Source of the DNA: Lenzites betulinus | Taxonomy: Eukaryota > Basidiomycota > Agaricomycetes > Polyporales > Polyporaceae | Assembly: GCA_022264855.1 (NCBI GenBank) | Contig: JABYQU010000048.1 | Span: 124,001 to 188,000 of the forward strand | Direction: 5' to 3' | DNA: 64,000 nt | Shown: one piece after another, positions 1 through 13,993 of the stretch | How the letters are laid out: each line of letters starts with the position of its first letter | Numbering within the stretch: the stretch's first letter is position 1 | Made by a program: the position numbers and the translations under genes | The notes under the pieces: generated by a model | Seen by the model: only the letters and a program-made list of their open reading frames with translations | Database searches by the model: none | Told to the model about the DNA's origin: nothing

Positions 1-626
1 CATAGAGGGGGAGAACAAGCACAGTCAATAACACAACTCGCGCGCACGGACACTACAAGCGCTCCGACGCAAAATACGACCAGGAGGGCAACCACTTCTA
101 ACGAAGCGTCGCCACCCAGCCGAGCCGTCTGGTCCGTGAAAAGGTCACCTCCACCACCCAGAAAGAACAAAGAGGGTGGCGAGGTACACATGGCGTCCGT
201 CCGAGCTAGAGACAGGCAAATCTTGTGCGCGCAGAAACCGATGTCGGCCAGAAAGCGAACGCTTGAGTCCCAGGATCGGCAGCCATCGTCCGTGACCACT
301 ACCCTACCATACCAGGAACAATGTAGACTGTTCATGCTATAGTCACCCGCTCGCACCGCAATGCACCCATGTTAGGGTACACGCGGCCGGGTCCAGGTGA
401 TGGGTCAGAGGGAGCTGTGCAATGATCAGGAGGGAGTCCGCTGTAGCTCTGTGCGCGCTCTTGAAGTCTTCGCCTGTCTTGCCCCGTCGACGTACCCATG
501 ACCTGAACGAACATCTCGGCGGCCGTCGTCGTCGCCGCAGTCGACGAAGGTATCCGCGCCGACGCGAATACCCGTCGTCCCGCTGCAACATACAGTCGTA
601 GCGCTTGGGAACAAAGAGAAACATAC
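1..626. other. Left edge, no supported gene
   Basis: This stretch lies downstream of the last recognisable exon of the DEAD-box helicase on the minus strand. It should hold the helicase 3' end, but neither strand shows the expected C-terminal helicase sequence. The short reading frames present are arginine- or proline-rich and do not look like protein coding. I see no RNA gene or repeat. Confidence 0.5.
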
Positions 627-2156
<1,530 letters not shown>

Positions 2157-2809
2157 TTTATCAAAGAGTGAAAGAAGGGGAGGGAGAAAGGTCTATGAGG
2201 AGAGCGCAGACGTCGGACGAGGACGAGAGGGAGGTGAGGGGAAGAGACAAGAAATGGCACGCCAGCGCCAATGTAGCGCAAAATGTGAATGCTCGCTTAT
2301 GTAAGATACCCACGCTCTGATTGGCGCGTGCCTCTTTGTCAATGTCCCGACCGGAACGACGAGCACCGCCGAACGTCTGCACGCAAAAAGTATCTTGTTT
2401 GGGCGGGGTATACGCTGCGGTAAACACCAGTACTTACTCTCAGGGGTGGTATAGTGAGCGTAGGGGGGCTACGGAAACAGTTCTGCTACTACCAAAGGAA
2501 AGTCGGTCAAATTATCGTGAGCTACTAAACAGTGAGTGGTATCAGTACGTCGGTTGCTGCGAATAGCGCGAAAGCGAGATGGCGACGGCGAAAGCGGGTA
2601 TTATGTGGGCATGAGTATATGTAAACAAGGGCGTGAAGGCGGGTAACGAGCGGCTGTGGGTCGGGACGTAAAACGTAAGGTAGGTGAATGTATAGTGCGG
2701 CACCATGAGAACGGACGGGCCCGTCAGCGTGCTCCGCGGCGGTGGGCAGCTCGTGCGGCAGAGGTGTCCGGGATAGAAGAAAAGAACGGTGGGCGAGTCG
2801 GGAAGGGCC

Positions 2810-3824
2810 CTACATAATAAGGCATTGGTCTCTCCGTCGTTTCTTGCTCTTCGGGGCGCCATTTGGGTACTGCTTCCGCATGCGAGAGAGGAGGTGGTTG
2901 AAGACCTCGTTGACGTGCCAGCTTTTCTTTGCCGACGTCTCGTAAAACGGCAGGCCCCATCGAAGGGCAAGCTCCTGCATGGTCTCGCTGGACACCTCGC
3001 GCTCGCCATTCTGTGACAGGAATGAGCACCACACGTAATGAGCACATAACAAGCACAGTAGCTCACAAGGTCCATCTTGGTTCCCACGACCACCATGGGG
3101 ATGTCCTAAGTTTCGATAAGACGTAGGCCGTGTCAATGTTGCCATCCCGACAAAAACAGGTTGGAACAAGACAGACCTGATCGCCGCCCTTTATTCGATA
3201 AATTTGTTGGCGGATATGGTCGACATCCTTCAGTGTGGTCTCCTGGGTCAAGCTAGCACAGAGCTACGTTGAGAGACGTACGGCGACTACGCTGGTCTTC
3301 CGTACCTGAACACGAGCACGAACCCCTGTCCATCCTGCAGGCGGTCAGTCGGAGGAGATGATGGAAGGGCGAGGGCAGTACCTCGATGTAACTCTCATTA
3401 AGTCCGGTGAATTGTTCGACGCCCGCAGTATCGATGATTTGAAGCTTTGCCCGACGGTGCACCCCGTCACGCTGTGCAGCAGGTGCCTGGGAGGGACCGT
3501 GACTCACATGACTGCGCTTTCCTTCGTATTCGACAGTGACTTGGTACTCCTCTGTGCGACAGGTGAGTAGCTGCGGTGGGGAGTGGTAGGAGACGGGAGA
3601 CAGACCTTCGATTGTCGGGTTGTACTGATCAAGGAAGACGTTCTTCCCGTACCGCATGACGAGGGCAGATTTACCAACGCCACCAGCTATTATGTGACAA
3701 AGGGGCAATTGGCATGATTGGGAGGACGAGATGGCGATGAGGGGGACTTACCGCCGAGGACAACTGTTGTGTATCTCTGATTGCTACTGGACCTGCGAGG
3801 CATTGAGCGCCCGGATCTAGCCAT
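2810..3824 (-). CDS. Ras/Rap-like small GTPase with CAAX box
   Basis: Membrane-anchored GTP-binding switch of the Ras superfamily, closest in appearance to the Ras/Rap/RSR1 branch that controls polarity and signalling. Eight exons give 201 residues in consistent phase (3824-3752, 3686-3606, 3551-3508, 3444-3382, 3334-3306, 3252-3177, 3105-3067, 3010-2810). Visible motifs are P-loop GAGGVGKS (completed across intron 1), effector region QYNPTIEEEY, G3 DTAGVEQF, G4 TKMD, G5 ETSAK, a basic stretch KSKKRRR and C-terminal CLIM, a CAAX box whose final Met predicts farnesylation. The residue matching Ras Gln61 is Val (Rap has Thr), and G4 begins with Thr rather than the usual Asn. A short N-terminal extension (MARSGRSMPRRSS) precedes the fold. 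The exact orthologue is unsure. It is divergent from the cyclophilin gene. Confidence 0.9.
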
Positions 3825-4659
3825 GATGCTCTTGCTGTGACGAGGGAACTTGAAGGCGATCGAAACGCGCGAAGGGGAGGGTGGGGGCGCGGTACAAAGA
3901 GCAAGAGGAGCAGAGGAAGCGGGAGGCGAAAGAGAGACGCAAAGGGAAGTCAGATCGATCCGGGAAGCATGGGATGGGGCGCGATAGGTGCACGCGCTCC
4001 GAAGGGCGACTAAAGGGCCCGAGAGGAAGAACAAGGGGAAGCGGGGAGGGTAAGGGGGAGGAGGAAGGGACGGAGAGAAAGACGGAGAGCACGCAGCCTG
4101 GCGACCGCCCGTGCTCAGAGCCTGTTTCCGATAGCTTAGCCGGCTTCGATCATCTCTTTTCCCTCCCGCCCATCCGTTGCCGCTTGGCTCGCATTACGTG
4201 TCGCGACATTGCACAGTGCACTCGCCCTACGTCTGACTCGATCTTAGCACGCTCATATTCCCCCAACGCGAACAGTGCAGTCTGAGTCTGCGAGGGCGAG
4301 ACTAGAGGGCCACGGACGGACGACTCGAGAGCCTCGCGGGCGCCAACGTGGCCGGTGGACAAACAAGTCGCCGCGAGCGCGGGCCGCCTCGGGCCGCCTC
4401 CCCGACGCATGCCGGTGCAGGACAGTACTCGCCTCGTAACTGTTCGCAACTGTTCCCCGATGTGCAGTATAATAGAGCTACTAGTACTTTCATTGAACAT
4501 GAGCCAAGAAAACGATCTCCGGCGCATATGCTTGGGTACTTGCGAGTCGGAATGTGTAAAGCGCGCGCGTTGACGCCGGTGCGGCGCGTGGCCAAGTTCG
4601 TGCTGTATCTTCCTCCTCCTTGCTCTTGTTCACTCAACGCACTCCCCTCCCTGTCTACG

Positions 4660-6043
4660 ATGGTCCACCCGCGCGTATTCTTTGACATCTCAGTTGATAA
4701 TCAGCCCGCGGGAAGGTGCGTTCCGTTCTTCCTCGTTCACTATACCACGGCTCTCTGAAAGCGACCTCAGAATTATATTCGAGCTATACAACGAGTCTGC
4801 ACCCAAGACCAGTGAAAAGTGCGCTTTCCTATCTCTTAGATGACGACGACGTTCTTGAAGTCTTACTACCTACAAGTTTTCGCGCGCTATGCACTGGCGA
4901 GAAGGGGCTTTCGCCGCTCTCCGAGCGTCCTCTTTATTACAAGAACAGCATCGTCCACCGTTCGATATCGGGCTTCATGATCCAGGGTGGAGGTACGTTC
5001 CCGTGCAGCATATTGCCTCTCAAGTTATCTAAATTGCACGCTCTTCCAGATTTCACGAAACGCAATGGCACGGGCGGTGAATCCATTTACGGCGGCCCGT
5101 TCCCTGACGAAGACCTCTCCAGACCACTCGATTCGGAAGGGTGTGTTCTCTCCCAGTAGCAACGCCTTAGCCACCGCTTACCCCATCCTCAGTCTTCTCT
5201 GTATGGCCAATAAGGGTCCCAACACAAACAACTCTCAGTTCTTCATCACTTTGAGAGACTGTCCTCACTTGAACGGTTCGTCAATTCAACACGGTTCACC
5301 CTCAAGTCCTGACTGCGCGTTAAGGCAAACACGTTGTATTCGGACGCGTTATACGCGGATACGATATCGTCGAACGTATCGCTGACCTGCCCACGGATGA
5401 GAAGGACCGCCCCCGTGCGCCTGTCGTGATTACCAACTGTGGAGAGCTCATGCTACGTGCTCAGCCTCAGAAAGAAAAAGCGGAAAGTGTGTATGCTTCT
5501 CTCTAACGACCTATCCAGCCACTCATCCTTTGCGTAGCACGTTCCGCGTCCGAGTCCGTCTCGGATGATCAACATTCGCACAAGAAGCGCAGACACCGTT
5601 CGGAATCTATGGACCGATCACGATCGCGGTCACGCACCCAGGAACCACGCCCGGCCTCGCGCTCTCGCTCGCGTTCCGTAGACTCTGCTAGCCCCGAGCG
5701 CAAACGGCATAAGTCGAGCAAGAAGAGCAAGAAGGAGAAGAAGGAGAAGAAGCACAAGAGCAAAAAGGACAAGAGCGCTGTCTCTCCGTCACGCGCCCGC
5801 TCGGGGTCTCCCTCCCGGGACCCACTCGAGCCTGTGGGTGAGACGGAATCCCAGTACGACGCACGGTTAGAACGCGAAGAGAACGAACGGATCGAGGCCG
5901 CACGGAAACGCGAACTTGAACGTGTCGCGCGTCGACTGAAGGAAGAGGAAGAGCGCCGTACCAAAGAGAGTGGCGGTGTGCGATTCAAGGGCCGTGGACG
6001 GATGAAATATCTGGATCCGGAGTTGCAGCGCGACAGGACATGA
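4660..6043 (+). CDS. Cyclophilin (peptidyl-prolyl cis-trans isomerase) with RS/K-rich tail
   Basis: Peptidyl-prolyl isomerase of the nuclear SR-cyclophilin type, expected to associate with splicing factors. Seven exons join in phase (4660-4715, 4771-4818, 4877-4992, 5050-5140, 5193-5275, 5325-5486, 5538-6043) to give 353 residues. The cyclophilin domain fills the N-terminal half: [12 protein letters not shown] with the catalytic Arg, [27 protein letters not shown] and KHVVFGRV. The residue matching cyclophilin A Trp121 is His (CPHLNG), a change that in other large cyclophilins weakens cyclosporin binding. The C-terminal half has repeated RS and SR dipeptides, a lysine-rich block ([16 protein letters not shown]) and a charged, probably helical end. 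The start is the first ATG, giving the typical [11 protein letters not shown] opening. It shares an upstream region of about 835 bp with the GTPase gene. Confidence 0.93.
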
Positions 6044-7030
6044 TGATTCGGGGAGTCATCCAATGCCCGTAGGTTGTGCTTAACTTATCGCGATGCATTT
6101 GTTACTCGATGTCTTGATGCTGGGAGTCTTTGGCCGTCACAAATGTGTATCTGTGTGGTAAGCTCGATGTGTATGTATTCATGATTTTCTCTGAGAGTCA
6201 CCGCGTCTCTGTGCTGCGCTTTGGGTCGCTCTGAGGTACGGGTACCCTAGCACACATTGTGATGATTCTTACTGAAATGATGCCAATAGTGCCGTGCTTC
6301 GAAGCGCAGATCGTCTCTCCCACACGGTGGAGAAGATGCCTCGTATCGATGATATCTCGATTGTCACATGAATATGTCCTTCCACAGGACTTAGGGATGT
6401 GAACAGCGCGGCGACAAGACGGACGCCGCCCATATGGACACGACCTAGGCTTGCACAAGATGCGCTGTACCAACGCTATTGCCGCGGGCCCATGAACGCA
6501 TCCGCGGCGTCCGCATCCGTTCTCCCTAACACGGATGTCCAGTAACCTGCTGCCTCGGCATCCAAGCTCACGCATCCCTTGTGGCCTCCACCCCTTTCGG
6601 GCGTACATAACGCACCCGGAGCGCCGTTCCCAGCATGCCGTCCCGAACTTCGACTTCACTTCCGCGCAATTTACGACATACGGCTCGGGTCAGCTGTCGT
6701 GCGCGCACGTCCACGCGGCACTCTACCTCGCCCGCGAAGCCCTGCGCCCCGCGTCGCGCTGGAATCCTTGGATATACGCATCCTGACACCCCCGATCCAG
6801 GCCGTTCTTTGTCCGAAAAGGTAATGTCTCGTCGAAGAGAAGGGGGTTTCAGCCTGAGTGTGCAAATTTCCGGCTGCACACGAACGTTCGCGCGCCCCAC
6901 AGTATTCTCAGCCTCACAATATAAAACTCGCGCCTTCCTGAGGGCCGCCGATTCTGTTCCCCGCCCACTTCCCTGCCCACGCCTCCCCGCCTGGTTGTGC
7001 CGCGCGTCTCCCCGACCCGAGCGAGCGAAG
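6044..7030. other. Intergenic: cyclophilin 3' end and DUF6534-A promoter
   Basis: About 1 kb between two plus-strand genes. It should contain the cyclophilin 3' UTR and the promoter of DUF6534-A. A TATA-like AATATAAAA lies near 6918-6926, roughly 105 bp before the next start codon. I see no further gene. Confidence 0.4.
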
Positions 7031-9208
7031 ATGGTAAATCCGGCAGAACCGGTCATCGGCGGCCTCCTGGTCGAACTCTGCTTCGCGTTTATGTATGTGG
7101 CGTCCACTGTTCATTTCCGTGTGTTCGCCAACACTGACAGGCGCGCACAGGCTATACGGCATCACCACCTTGCAGACGTTCATGTACTTCCAGAAGTGCT
7201 CGAAAGACGGCCTCCCCCTCAAGGCCACGGTAGGCTCCTCGCGCTTTTAATGGCGTTCTTTAGAACCACCCTCACGCGCTCGAACGGTCCTCGTAGGTCG
7301 CGACTGTGTGGTGTGTTTTGTCTTAGACCGTCTAACTACTCCTCCTCGCGCTCACATCCATGCCATTAGGATACTCGAGTCCGTCCACACCGGCTTCTGC
7401 ATGCAATTTATCTACGATTACCTCGTCGTGGGCTTCGGGGACTATCTCGGCCTCATCAGCATCAACTGGTGCGTACTGAAATTCAGGGAGTTGCCCATTG
7501 AAGACAACTTACACCTCGCGAATCAAGGGGCATCGGTGTACGTATCAAGCACAACGCGAGGTGTTCAGGGTACTAAACAAGCGGATTCTTCCCTCGCGCA
7601 GATCACAATCCTCAGCAGTGTAGGTCTTTCAGGCCCCAAGGCCCGTTGCTGCAAAAGTGGACTGACCCTTTTTCGGACAGGCCGGGATTGCGCTGTGTGT
7701 GCAAGGGTACGCAAAGGTGCTCTCGACTTGTCTGGTACAACGTTGACGCTGTTCACAGATACTACACCTGGCGAGTTTGGATTGGTAAGGGGGCCCGACT
7801 GTACGATGTCTATCAATGACTCAAGCTTCCCCACCATCAGTGAGTGAGAAGTCGCTCAGATGGACAGTCGTTATCGTAAGTGCACTGTCGGGATATCAAA
7901 TGGTTGTCAGTGCTAAAGACTACCAGGGGTTCTTCGTGCTCCTTCGCGTCGGTGAGTCAAAGAAGCCCTCTCTCGCACCAATGGCTAACAGAATCATGTG
8001 TCCGACGGCAGCTCTTGGAATAGGTATTGCCGCCGTTCCTCAGGGTGCTGTCCTCTCCTGCTAAGAACGCTACGCGGTATAGCGTCGGCCGTTCTTTCTT
8101 ACATCTATCCCAACTGGATAGTCGTCCGCCACACCACATCAACCCTTGTACGCTCCCCTGCTTGACCCCCTAACGTGTAGGCCATGCAGATGACTGTCAG
8201 CGGCGGCCTTGGGTCTGCTGCACTCGTCGACATACTCGTCGCACTCACACTCACTTACTATCTAAAGCGTGGGAAGCACGTATGGCACGAGTATGTCCCC
8301 ACACTTGTACCCAGACAGCAGCCTTTTCATTGACGGACTCTCGCAGAAAATCCAACAATATGATCAACAATATTCTGCTCTACGCCGTCCATACAGGCGC
8401 TCTCACTGGGTATGCCGCTCGCGCCCAAGTGTATTGCCCTCTCAGCTACCCCTGCTGACAGCCTCTCTCTCTCTCCGTGCAGGACGGCCTCGTTGTTATG
8501 TGTCATACTAGTGAGCGTTTGATGTCGCCCCGTCCGTATTACGCTTGAGAACTGACTGCATGATGCAGTTCGCCCTCGAGAAGAGTAGTCTCGTCTTCCT
8601 CGGCCTAGTCATGATCCAAGCAAAACGTACGCCCCCCTCGCCTGCACATCCCTTCCAAAATTCTTACGCGACATCCGTCAACAATAGTTTACGCAAACTC
8701 TTTCCTTGGTTCACTCAACGCGCGCTCGCACATTCGCAGAAAAGGCACCCTAGATACCGGATACTCTACTTCGTCGAACAGTGTGTTCCATGCGGCGCCG
8801 CCTCGCATACCTGTCGTACGTCTCGTGTTCATCGTTCTCTTCGCCGTACTCACCTCGGCATGTCCATACCGCTGCTGCATGTGCTTACGTCGTCCGTGTC
8901 AGGTGGAAGTATTTCAACATACGGACGTGATGGATGATCGCGACAACCCTTCGGACGACGTAAGGCTCTCATTCTGCCATTCGTCCTGTCTGCTCGGCTC
9001 ACCGTGCTTGCTAGTCGTCCTACAAATTGAAGACGCTCAAAGGCCCGGCGCTCGTATGAGCTTCATGCAGCGTGAACCCGCCAGTTATTTCGGCTGTACA
9101 ATACTGCTGTACCAGTATACCAAGCTAATATACACAGACATTCGAGCACCGCCGATATTAAAGTACCATAAACATGATGTACATTTCGCTTCGGCCGCCC
9201 GACCATAG
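7031..9208 (+). CDS. DUF6534-family multi-pass membrane protein (copy A)
   Basis: Member of the agaricomycete-specific family of seven-helix-like membrane proteins with a C-terminal DUF6534 domain; molecular function unknown. Opening exon MVNPAEPVIGGLLVELCFAF is the first hydrophobic helix. Later exons give LYGITTLQTFMYFQK, the segment ESVHTGFCMQFIYDYL, then GGLGSAALVDILVALTL, NMINNILLYAVHTGALTG, FALEKSSLVFLGLVM and a YANS/LN/R segment, all in family order. The C-terminal cytoplasmic tail begins around 8910 (VEVFQHTDVMDDRDNPSDD). Exons are many and short, and I did not fix every border. The stop at 9206-9208 assumes no further intron, so the true end could be earlier. The copy is clearly more divergent than B, C and D. 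Confidence 0.8.
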
Positions 9209-9462
9209 TCAACCTGAGATAAATACGAGACAGCGCCCACATGGCACCAACAGCACAAAACCGTGATCAACCTGAACGCGACTCGGACATACGGCATAAA
9301 TAAAATATACAGGTTGTCGTGTCTGCTGGCTATATTACACCTACTACAACAGCTTCCGGAGTAGAAATAAATACAGAGTATTGCCCACACGGACGAGGGA
9401 AGGGGGGCATAAGGAGACCAGATGGCATAGAATATATACAACCCGGGGTCTACGGCGCAGAC

Positions 9463-11719
9463 CTAGACTGTCTCCTTGTCGCTAACATCGCGGGTTGTGT
9501 CGTTACTCCCGATCCGCTGGACTCGGTGCCCAGTCTCGAGTTTGATGTCGAGAATGTTAGGCCGGATTTCTGGGAGCTGCGAAGAGAGAAGTGCACGGCT
9601 TAGCACTGATCCCACGCTACTACACCTGCAGACAAGCCCCACCTGCGCAATGTCCGCCTGCACGGTCGCCCTGAGTCGCGACTCGTCCGTATCGAGGGCG
9701 CTCATTCCGAATGTCCCGGCCTCGAGTTCGGCGAATCGCCGCTCGACCAGCGAGCGCCTCGAGTTCAGTCTGCATTGTAGTCGTAAGGGACGAAGCTCTA
9801 ACTGGAAACATGCGCAGGTCAGCTTACACGGCAAGTACGGAGTTAGCATAGCCTGAATCGATTAGTCAAACTCGGGATTGTGCACATATAAGTCGGCGGG
9901 CTTACATCTTGTCGAAATCATGTTCAAGCCTATGTAGATGAAGTTGTTGGGGTCGACCACAGCCTGAAGATAGCAATCAGCATGCACATATTGCACCGAG
10001 ATGAACTGATGCACTCACGAAAATTAGAGATAATAGACTGAAAAGCCTAGGATGCGAAACATTGTCAATATTCGAAGTGAGCGCTAGGGCGGCTCTGCCT
10101 TACCCCGTCAAGAGTCCTGTATTCCACGTCGTAAGCACATACCACCCGATTAGATCAGACAGCCGAGTTACATACCAGTGTTAATGGTATATACGATAAG
10201 GACATCAATCATCGAGTCCGTGCTACCCCAAATATGCGTCAGAAGAACGACCTCAGGCGGTATAAGATGTGCGCGTACCTCTTGAAACCAGTCCGCCGGC
10301 GTTGAAGGACACAGATCAGGGAGCTCGTAAGTACCACGTCTGCACCGACAGCACAGCCGAACCCCGCAGAGATTAGCCACTACGTACAAAACACGTCAGC
10401 ACGTTGCAGGGTTACGCTTTACTAGAAGAAGGAAACGTACTGTGAAGCGCTCCCAGGAGACGAATGAGGGTTGGTGGAATCTGAATCTCGGGTTGGTTGA
10501 AGGTAAAGATCCGAGACAGGAGACGTACACTTTTGCCGTCGCCGCTGTTGTCCATCCTTCAGTAACAAGAAGCCCATTTCATGTATAGGTCTGCTTACCG
10601 ATGACAAACCCTAGTAGTATATGTCAAGTAGGTCAGACATTTCACAAAGTTGATTTCGAGGCGGCTCACCAAGTTCTCCGAACATCAGCGTGATCTGATA
10701 GTGCGAAGATGTTCAGCGACAGCCCAAGAAGAACCCCAATGATGGCTGTACATACCACGAGTGCTATGAGGGGTTTGTAGAGGCCGCCGACTAGCAGAAA
10801 TGTGTCAGTCACTCGTTATGCATAGTACGATCGGTCGTCATACCCAAGTACAGTCGGCGAACGTAGAAACTACCCATAAATTAGTCATCAAGCTAACAGT
10901 CGAGTCGTTGAAGTCATGGTCACCTGTGGCAAACGAAGATCACGGTTCCCTGAAACGTCAAACATTAGCATCTAGGGCCGCAGTGCGTATATAATACGCC
11001 TGGAATCCTTACTGTGACTATTGGGACAAGCTAGAGGGTTTGCGTCCATGCCAAAGTATAAGTCTATGAAACGATACAGAATAGAGAAGTTGACGCGCAC
11101 CCGGAGAGACCTGTGAGAACAAATCCTGATGAGTAAAATCAGGTTGATCTGGCAGCATAGTCTTCCCACAACGCACCAAACACCATTGAGCAGCGCCGTA
11201 GGGTTAAAATAGTTTGTCGTCAGGTAATAGTAGCTATATAGAATACTTAACAGCGCCTACGAATTCTTGAACACAACAGGAGAGGCTACGGTACCAAAGA
11301 TGAATGCATAGCACGGTATGAAATGTTTCCAGAGACCTAAGGTGAAATATCAAGGTGTGTCGACATATTCAGGAATTGTGGGCTATACATCAAGGTAGCA
11401 ACCTATCCAAAGTAGTCGTGAGCGGCGATAGATCAGACATACCACGGAAGAATAGAACGTACCAGTGCTTTGAGTATGGGAACATCGTTGGCGTATAGGC
11501 GGAAGTAACGATAGGTCTGGTGACCCGTTAATCCGTACAAGCTAAACATCCCATGGTCGTCAGCCCAGCATAGAGCCTGCGATGCAACAGCTGCACAGAC
11601 ATAAGACCGACGCAAGTCCCTATGAGGATGGCCCCGAACGTGTTGTCCAAGGCAGGGAGCACCGGCAACGGAGCAAGTGGGATCGCACCAGCCGAAGTCG
11701 TGTTAGCAGACAAGGACAT
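9463..11719 (-). CDS. DUF6534-family multi-pass membrane protein (copy B)
   Basis: Second DUF6534 membrane protein; function unknown. The start ATG at 11719 opens MSLSANTTSAG, followed by LDNTFGAILIGTCVGLM (first helix). Further exons give LYGLTGHQTYRYFRLYANDV, LETFHTVLCIH, YYYLTTNYFNPTALL, GSTDSMIDVLIVYTINTGM and the tail FGMSALDTDESRLRATVQADIAQ. A last short intron leads to LPEIRPNILDIKLETGHRVQ and a C-terminal KETV at 9463. Copies C and D share nearly every one of these landmarks, so the three are recent paralogues. It lies 2.3 kb downstream of DyP1 on the same strand. Intermediate exon borders were not all resolved. Confidence 0.82.
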
Positions 11720-12729
11720 GATAAAAGGTTGTGCAGTTTCGAACTCCCGGGTGGGCTTCATATAGTGCCGCCGCGCGTACCGTTCAAGCCATCAAATTCG
11801 CGCTCGATCTCCATGTAGTTCGTCCATGATGTGCGATTCGATCTCCTCCGCGCACAGCTCCTGTCAGCGCCCATACTTCGAAGGGGTCCCACTGTGGGAT
11901 GAAACGATCAGTGTATGAATACAAGCTGTGCATCTGGAGGTTCATACACAGTGAGCCATGGGTGTGCGGGAGGCCGTGCAGCTCAAACCTACTGTGCTTC
12001 GCATCGATGCTCCTATAACGGTATCGGCGAATCGTCGTGGTCCGCGGATGGAGGTATTTGTGGCATAGTACAACACTTGCCTGTTCATGTGGCCTCAGCG
12101 CATTCCCTAGTATCAAATAAGCGTTTATGGTGACGTGAGCGGGGTTAAAATATCCGAATTTGCGGCCTTGAGGACCCGCAGTAGCAGGCATCGAATACAC
12201 TCCTAAGGACTCTTGGTGCCGTAATCCCGCAGAGAACCTCAAACCTCTGGCAGCTCCGCCCGGCCAGAATTGGTGGGTTCTGAACTGTACAACTTGAAAC
12301 GACGCTCGGCTTCAAGCTTCAACATGCGTCCAAGCCAGCGCCGCGGCCGCCCTTCCGTAGTGGATGTGACTCAACTAAGTACCAGGATCGAAGGGTTAGC
12401 ACGTCGTCATTAACATCTGGTCCAGGATTGCGAGGGCGTACCCATGTAGCCCACGCGTCTGGCAATTCTCAACTTCGCATCAAGCGTCTATCAATCACAG
12501 GATCCTATGATCAGTGCCGCTCTCACCATCGAGGGATCTGTATCCGCAAGACGCGTGTGCAAAGTTAGAGTTTCGAGGGCGGCATATGAAGCAATTTGAG
12601 TGGTTTTATCTCACATTCCGAATGAGACGGGATACAACGCCTACGAGTCTAACGACGCTCAAAGACTCGATATCAGCAAGTTGAGGCCAAGCGACCGAGG
12701 TAATGCCATGGCTGGAAATGTGTCAGATC
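11720..12729. other. Intergenic, nothing recognised
   Basis: About 1 kb upstream of DUF6534-B. It should hold that gene's promoter on the minus strand. No coding pattern, RNA gene or repeat stands out on either strand. Confidence 0.4.
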
Positions 12730-13329
12730 TTAAGGTAGGAGTTGCGACAGGACGCTCACCTTGATAGGAGTAGAACAGAGGAGCCTGAACTCACATCGTG
12801 CTTCCCGATGGACAAACGAAGACGGCTGCGGCAGTACTGAGCGTGCCCATGATCGCCGATGACACAGCAGGACCCGTGTTCTCCTCGAGTACCTTGATGC
12901 TGGTATCGTGATTCTCATAAGCAGCTCTACATGCGAAAATCGCCAGGCGCTGTGCGTTCCGACGGGAACGGTCATTCAATTTTGCACATCCCGCGACGCC
13001 ACGTACCAGTAGTACAACGTGCCATTCACGCGAGCACTCCATAACGAAGAACATTGATACACAGAATGCTGGCGGCGGATATTGCGGACATTTACAGCAA
13101 AGTTGGCCAAGGCTTCAAGCAAGTCTGAAGTCACGACGGGCGTGTACAGGGGGCAAACTGGTAGCACAGCATAGTCACGCATAGGCAGGCGAGAAGGATC
13201 GTGCACTCCTGATAGCTTTGCACAGCTTATGAATGCACTTGAGGGTGAACGGCGATGCTCCGCACGCCCAGCCCGATTCCACCCATTTTGATAGAACAGC
13301 AAACACATAATGCTCTTTATAAGTATCAT
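12730..13329 (-). other. Scattered minus-strand reading frames of unknown status
   Basis: Several overlapping minus-strand frames (for example 12976-13329 and 12791-13054) have plausible amino-acid composition, such as SDLLEALANFAVNVRNIRR, but I could not join them into a gene or match a family. They could be further exons or remnants associated with the adjacent frame at 13336-13791. Confidence 0.2.
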
Positions 13330-13335
13330 AGAGTA

Positions 13336-13791
13336 TCATATCTTGATATACGGAGCATTCAAGTTGTGGACATGAACATCGTCATAGACATGTTTGAGAT
13401 GTGCGCCAGCGGCCGTGGAATACACTACATAGAGCTCATCAGGCTTTATTGGGCGCAGGCGTAGCCCCCCTCTCGTATGAACTTGAATGAACGCGGTGGC
13501 TGTTGAGTTATAGACATTCTGAAGTACCGATCGCTCAGCACCGCTCGCATTCTGGATGCACGCCACAGCGAGCAAATAAGTGTAAATGTCGGGAGTACCA
13601 GGAGAATCGATCAAACGCGGCCAAAAACCGGGTGCATCTGGATTCACGTGCACCACCAAACTCTCATTGTCAAGACCGATTCCCGGAGGAATCGGAATAT
13701 GTACCATCTCGGGTATCGTACACCAGCCAATGGAGGCGCTGCGGCCTGTTCTGATGTCGTAGTGGCAGTATGCGGGAGCACATACACACAT
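13336..13791 (-). CDS. Hypothetical protein, unknown family
   Basis: Uninterrupted 151-codon frame ending in TGA at 13336. It reads through GIGLDNESLVVHVNPDAPGF, an IYTYLLAVACIQNASG segment and LRLRPIKPDELYVVYS. Composition is balanced and includes hydrophobic beta-like stretches, which favours a real protein or a recent remnant over chance. I recognise no family, signal peptide or catalytic motif. It lies 200 bp downstream of the DyP1 stop on the same strand, so it could also be an exon of a larger, decayed gene. The start is uncertain because an upstream exon may exist. Confidence 0.35.
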   Translation of the reverse strand: MCVCAPAYCHYDIRTGRSASIGWCTIPEMVHIPIPPGIGLDNESLVVHVNPDAPGFWPRLIDSPGTPDIYTYLLAVACIQNASGAERSVLQNVYNSTATAFIQVHTRGGLRLRPIKPDELYVVYSTAAGAHLKHVYDDVHVHNLNAPYIKI

Positions 13792-13993
13792 TGGAGTGGA
13801 GGAAGTGAGAAAGCCACTGCTGTATGATACCGTCTGCCAGACCTCACTATGGCCTCACCCTGACGAGCTATAGTGATTTAATAATCATACACAACGAACT
13901 GGCATGACGTCTCGGATATTGTACAGGGGTGCATTGTCTCATTAACTCTAGAATCCACAGTATTACCAGTCTCCCAGAGCTTCGCCCGCTGCA

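Noticed and set aside
5569..6063. Minus-strand frame rich in Ser and Arg opposite the cyclophilin tail
   Set aside because: It is the complement of the lysine/arginine-serine tail of the cyclophilin, whose exons join in phase.
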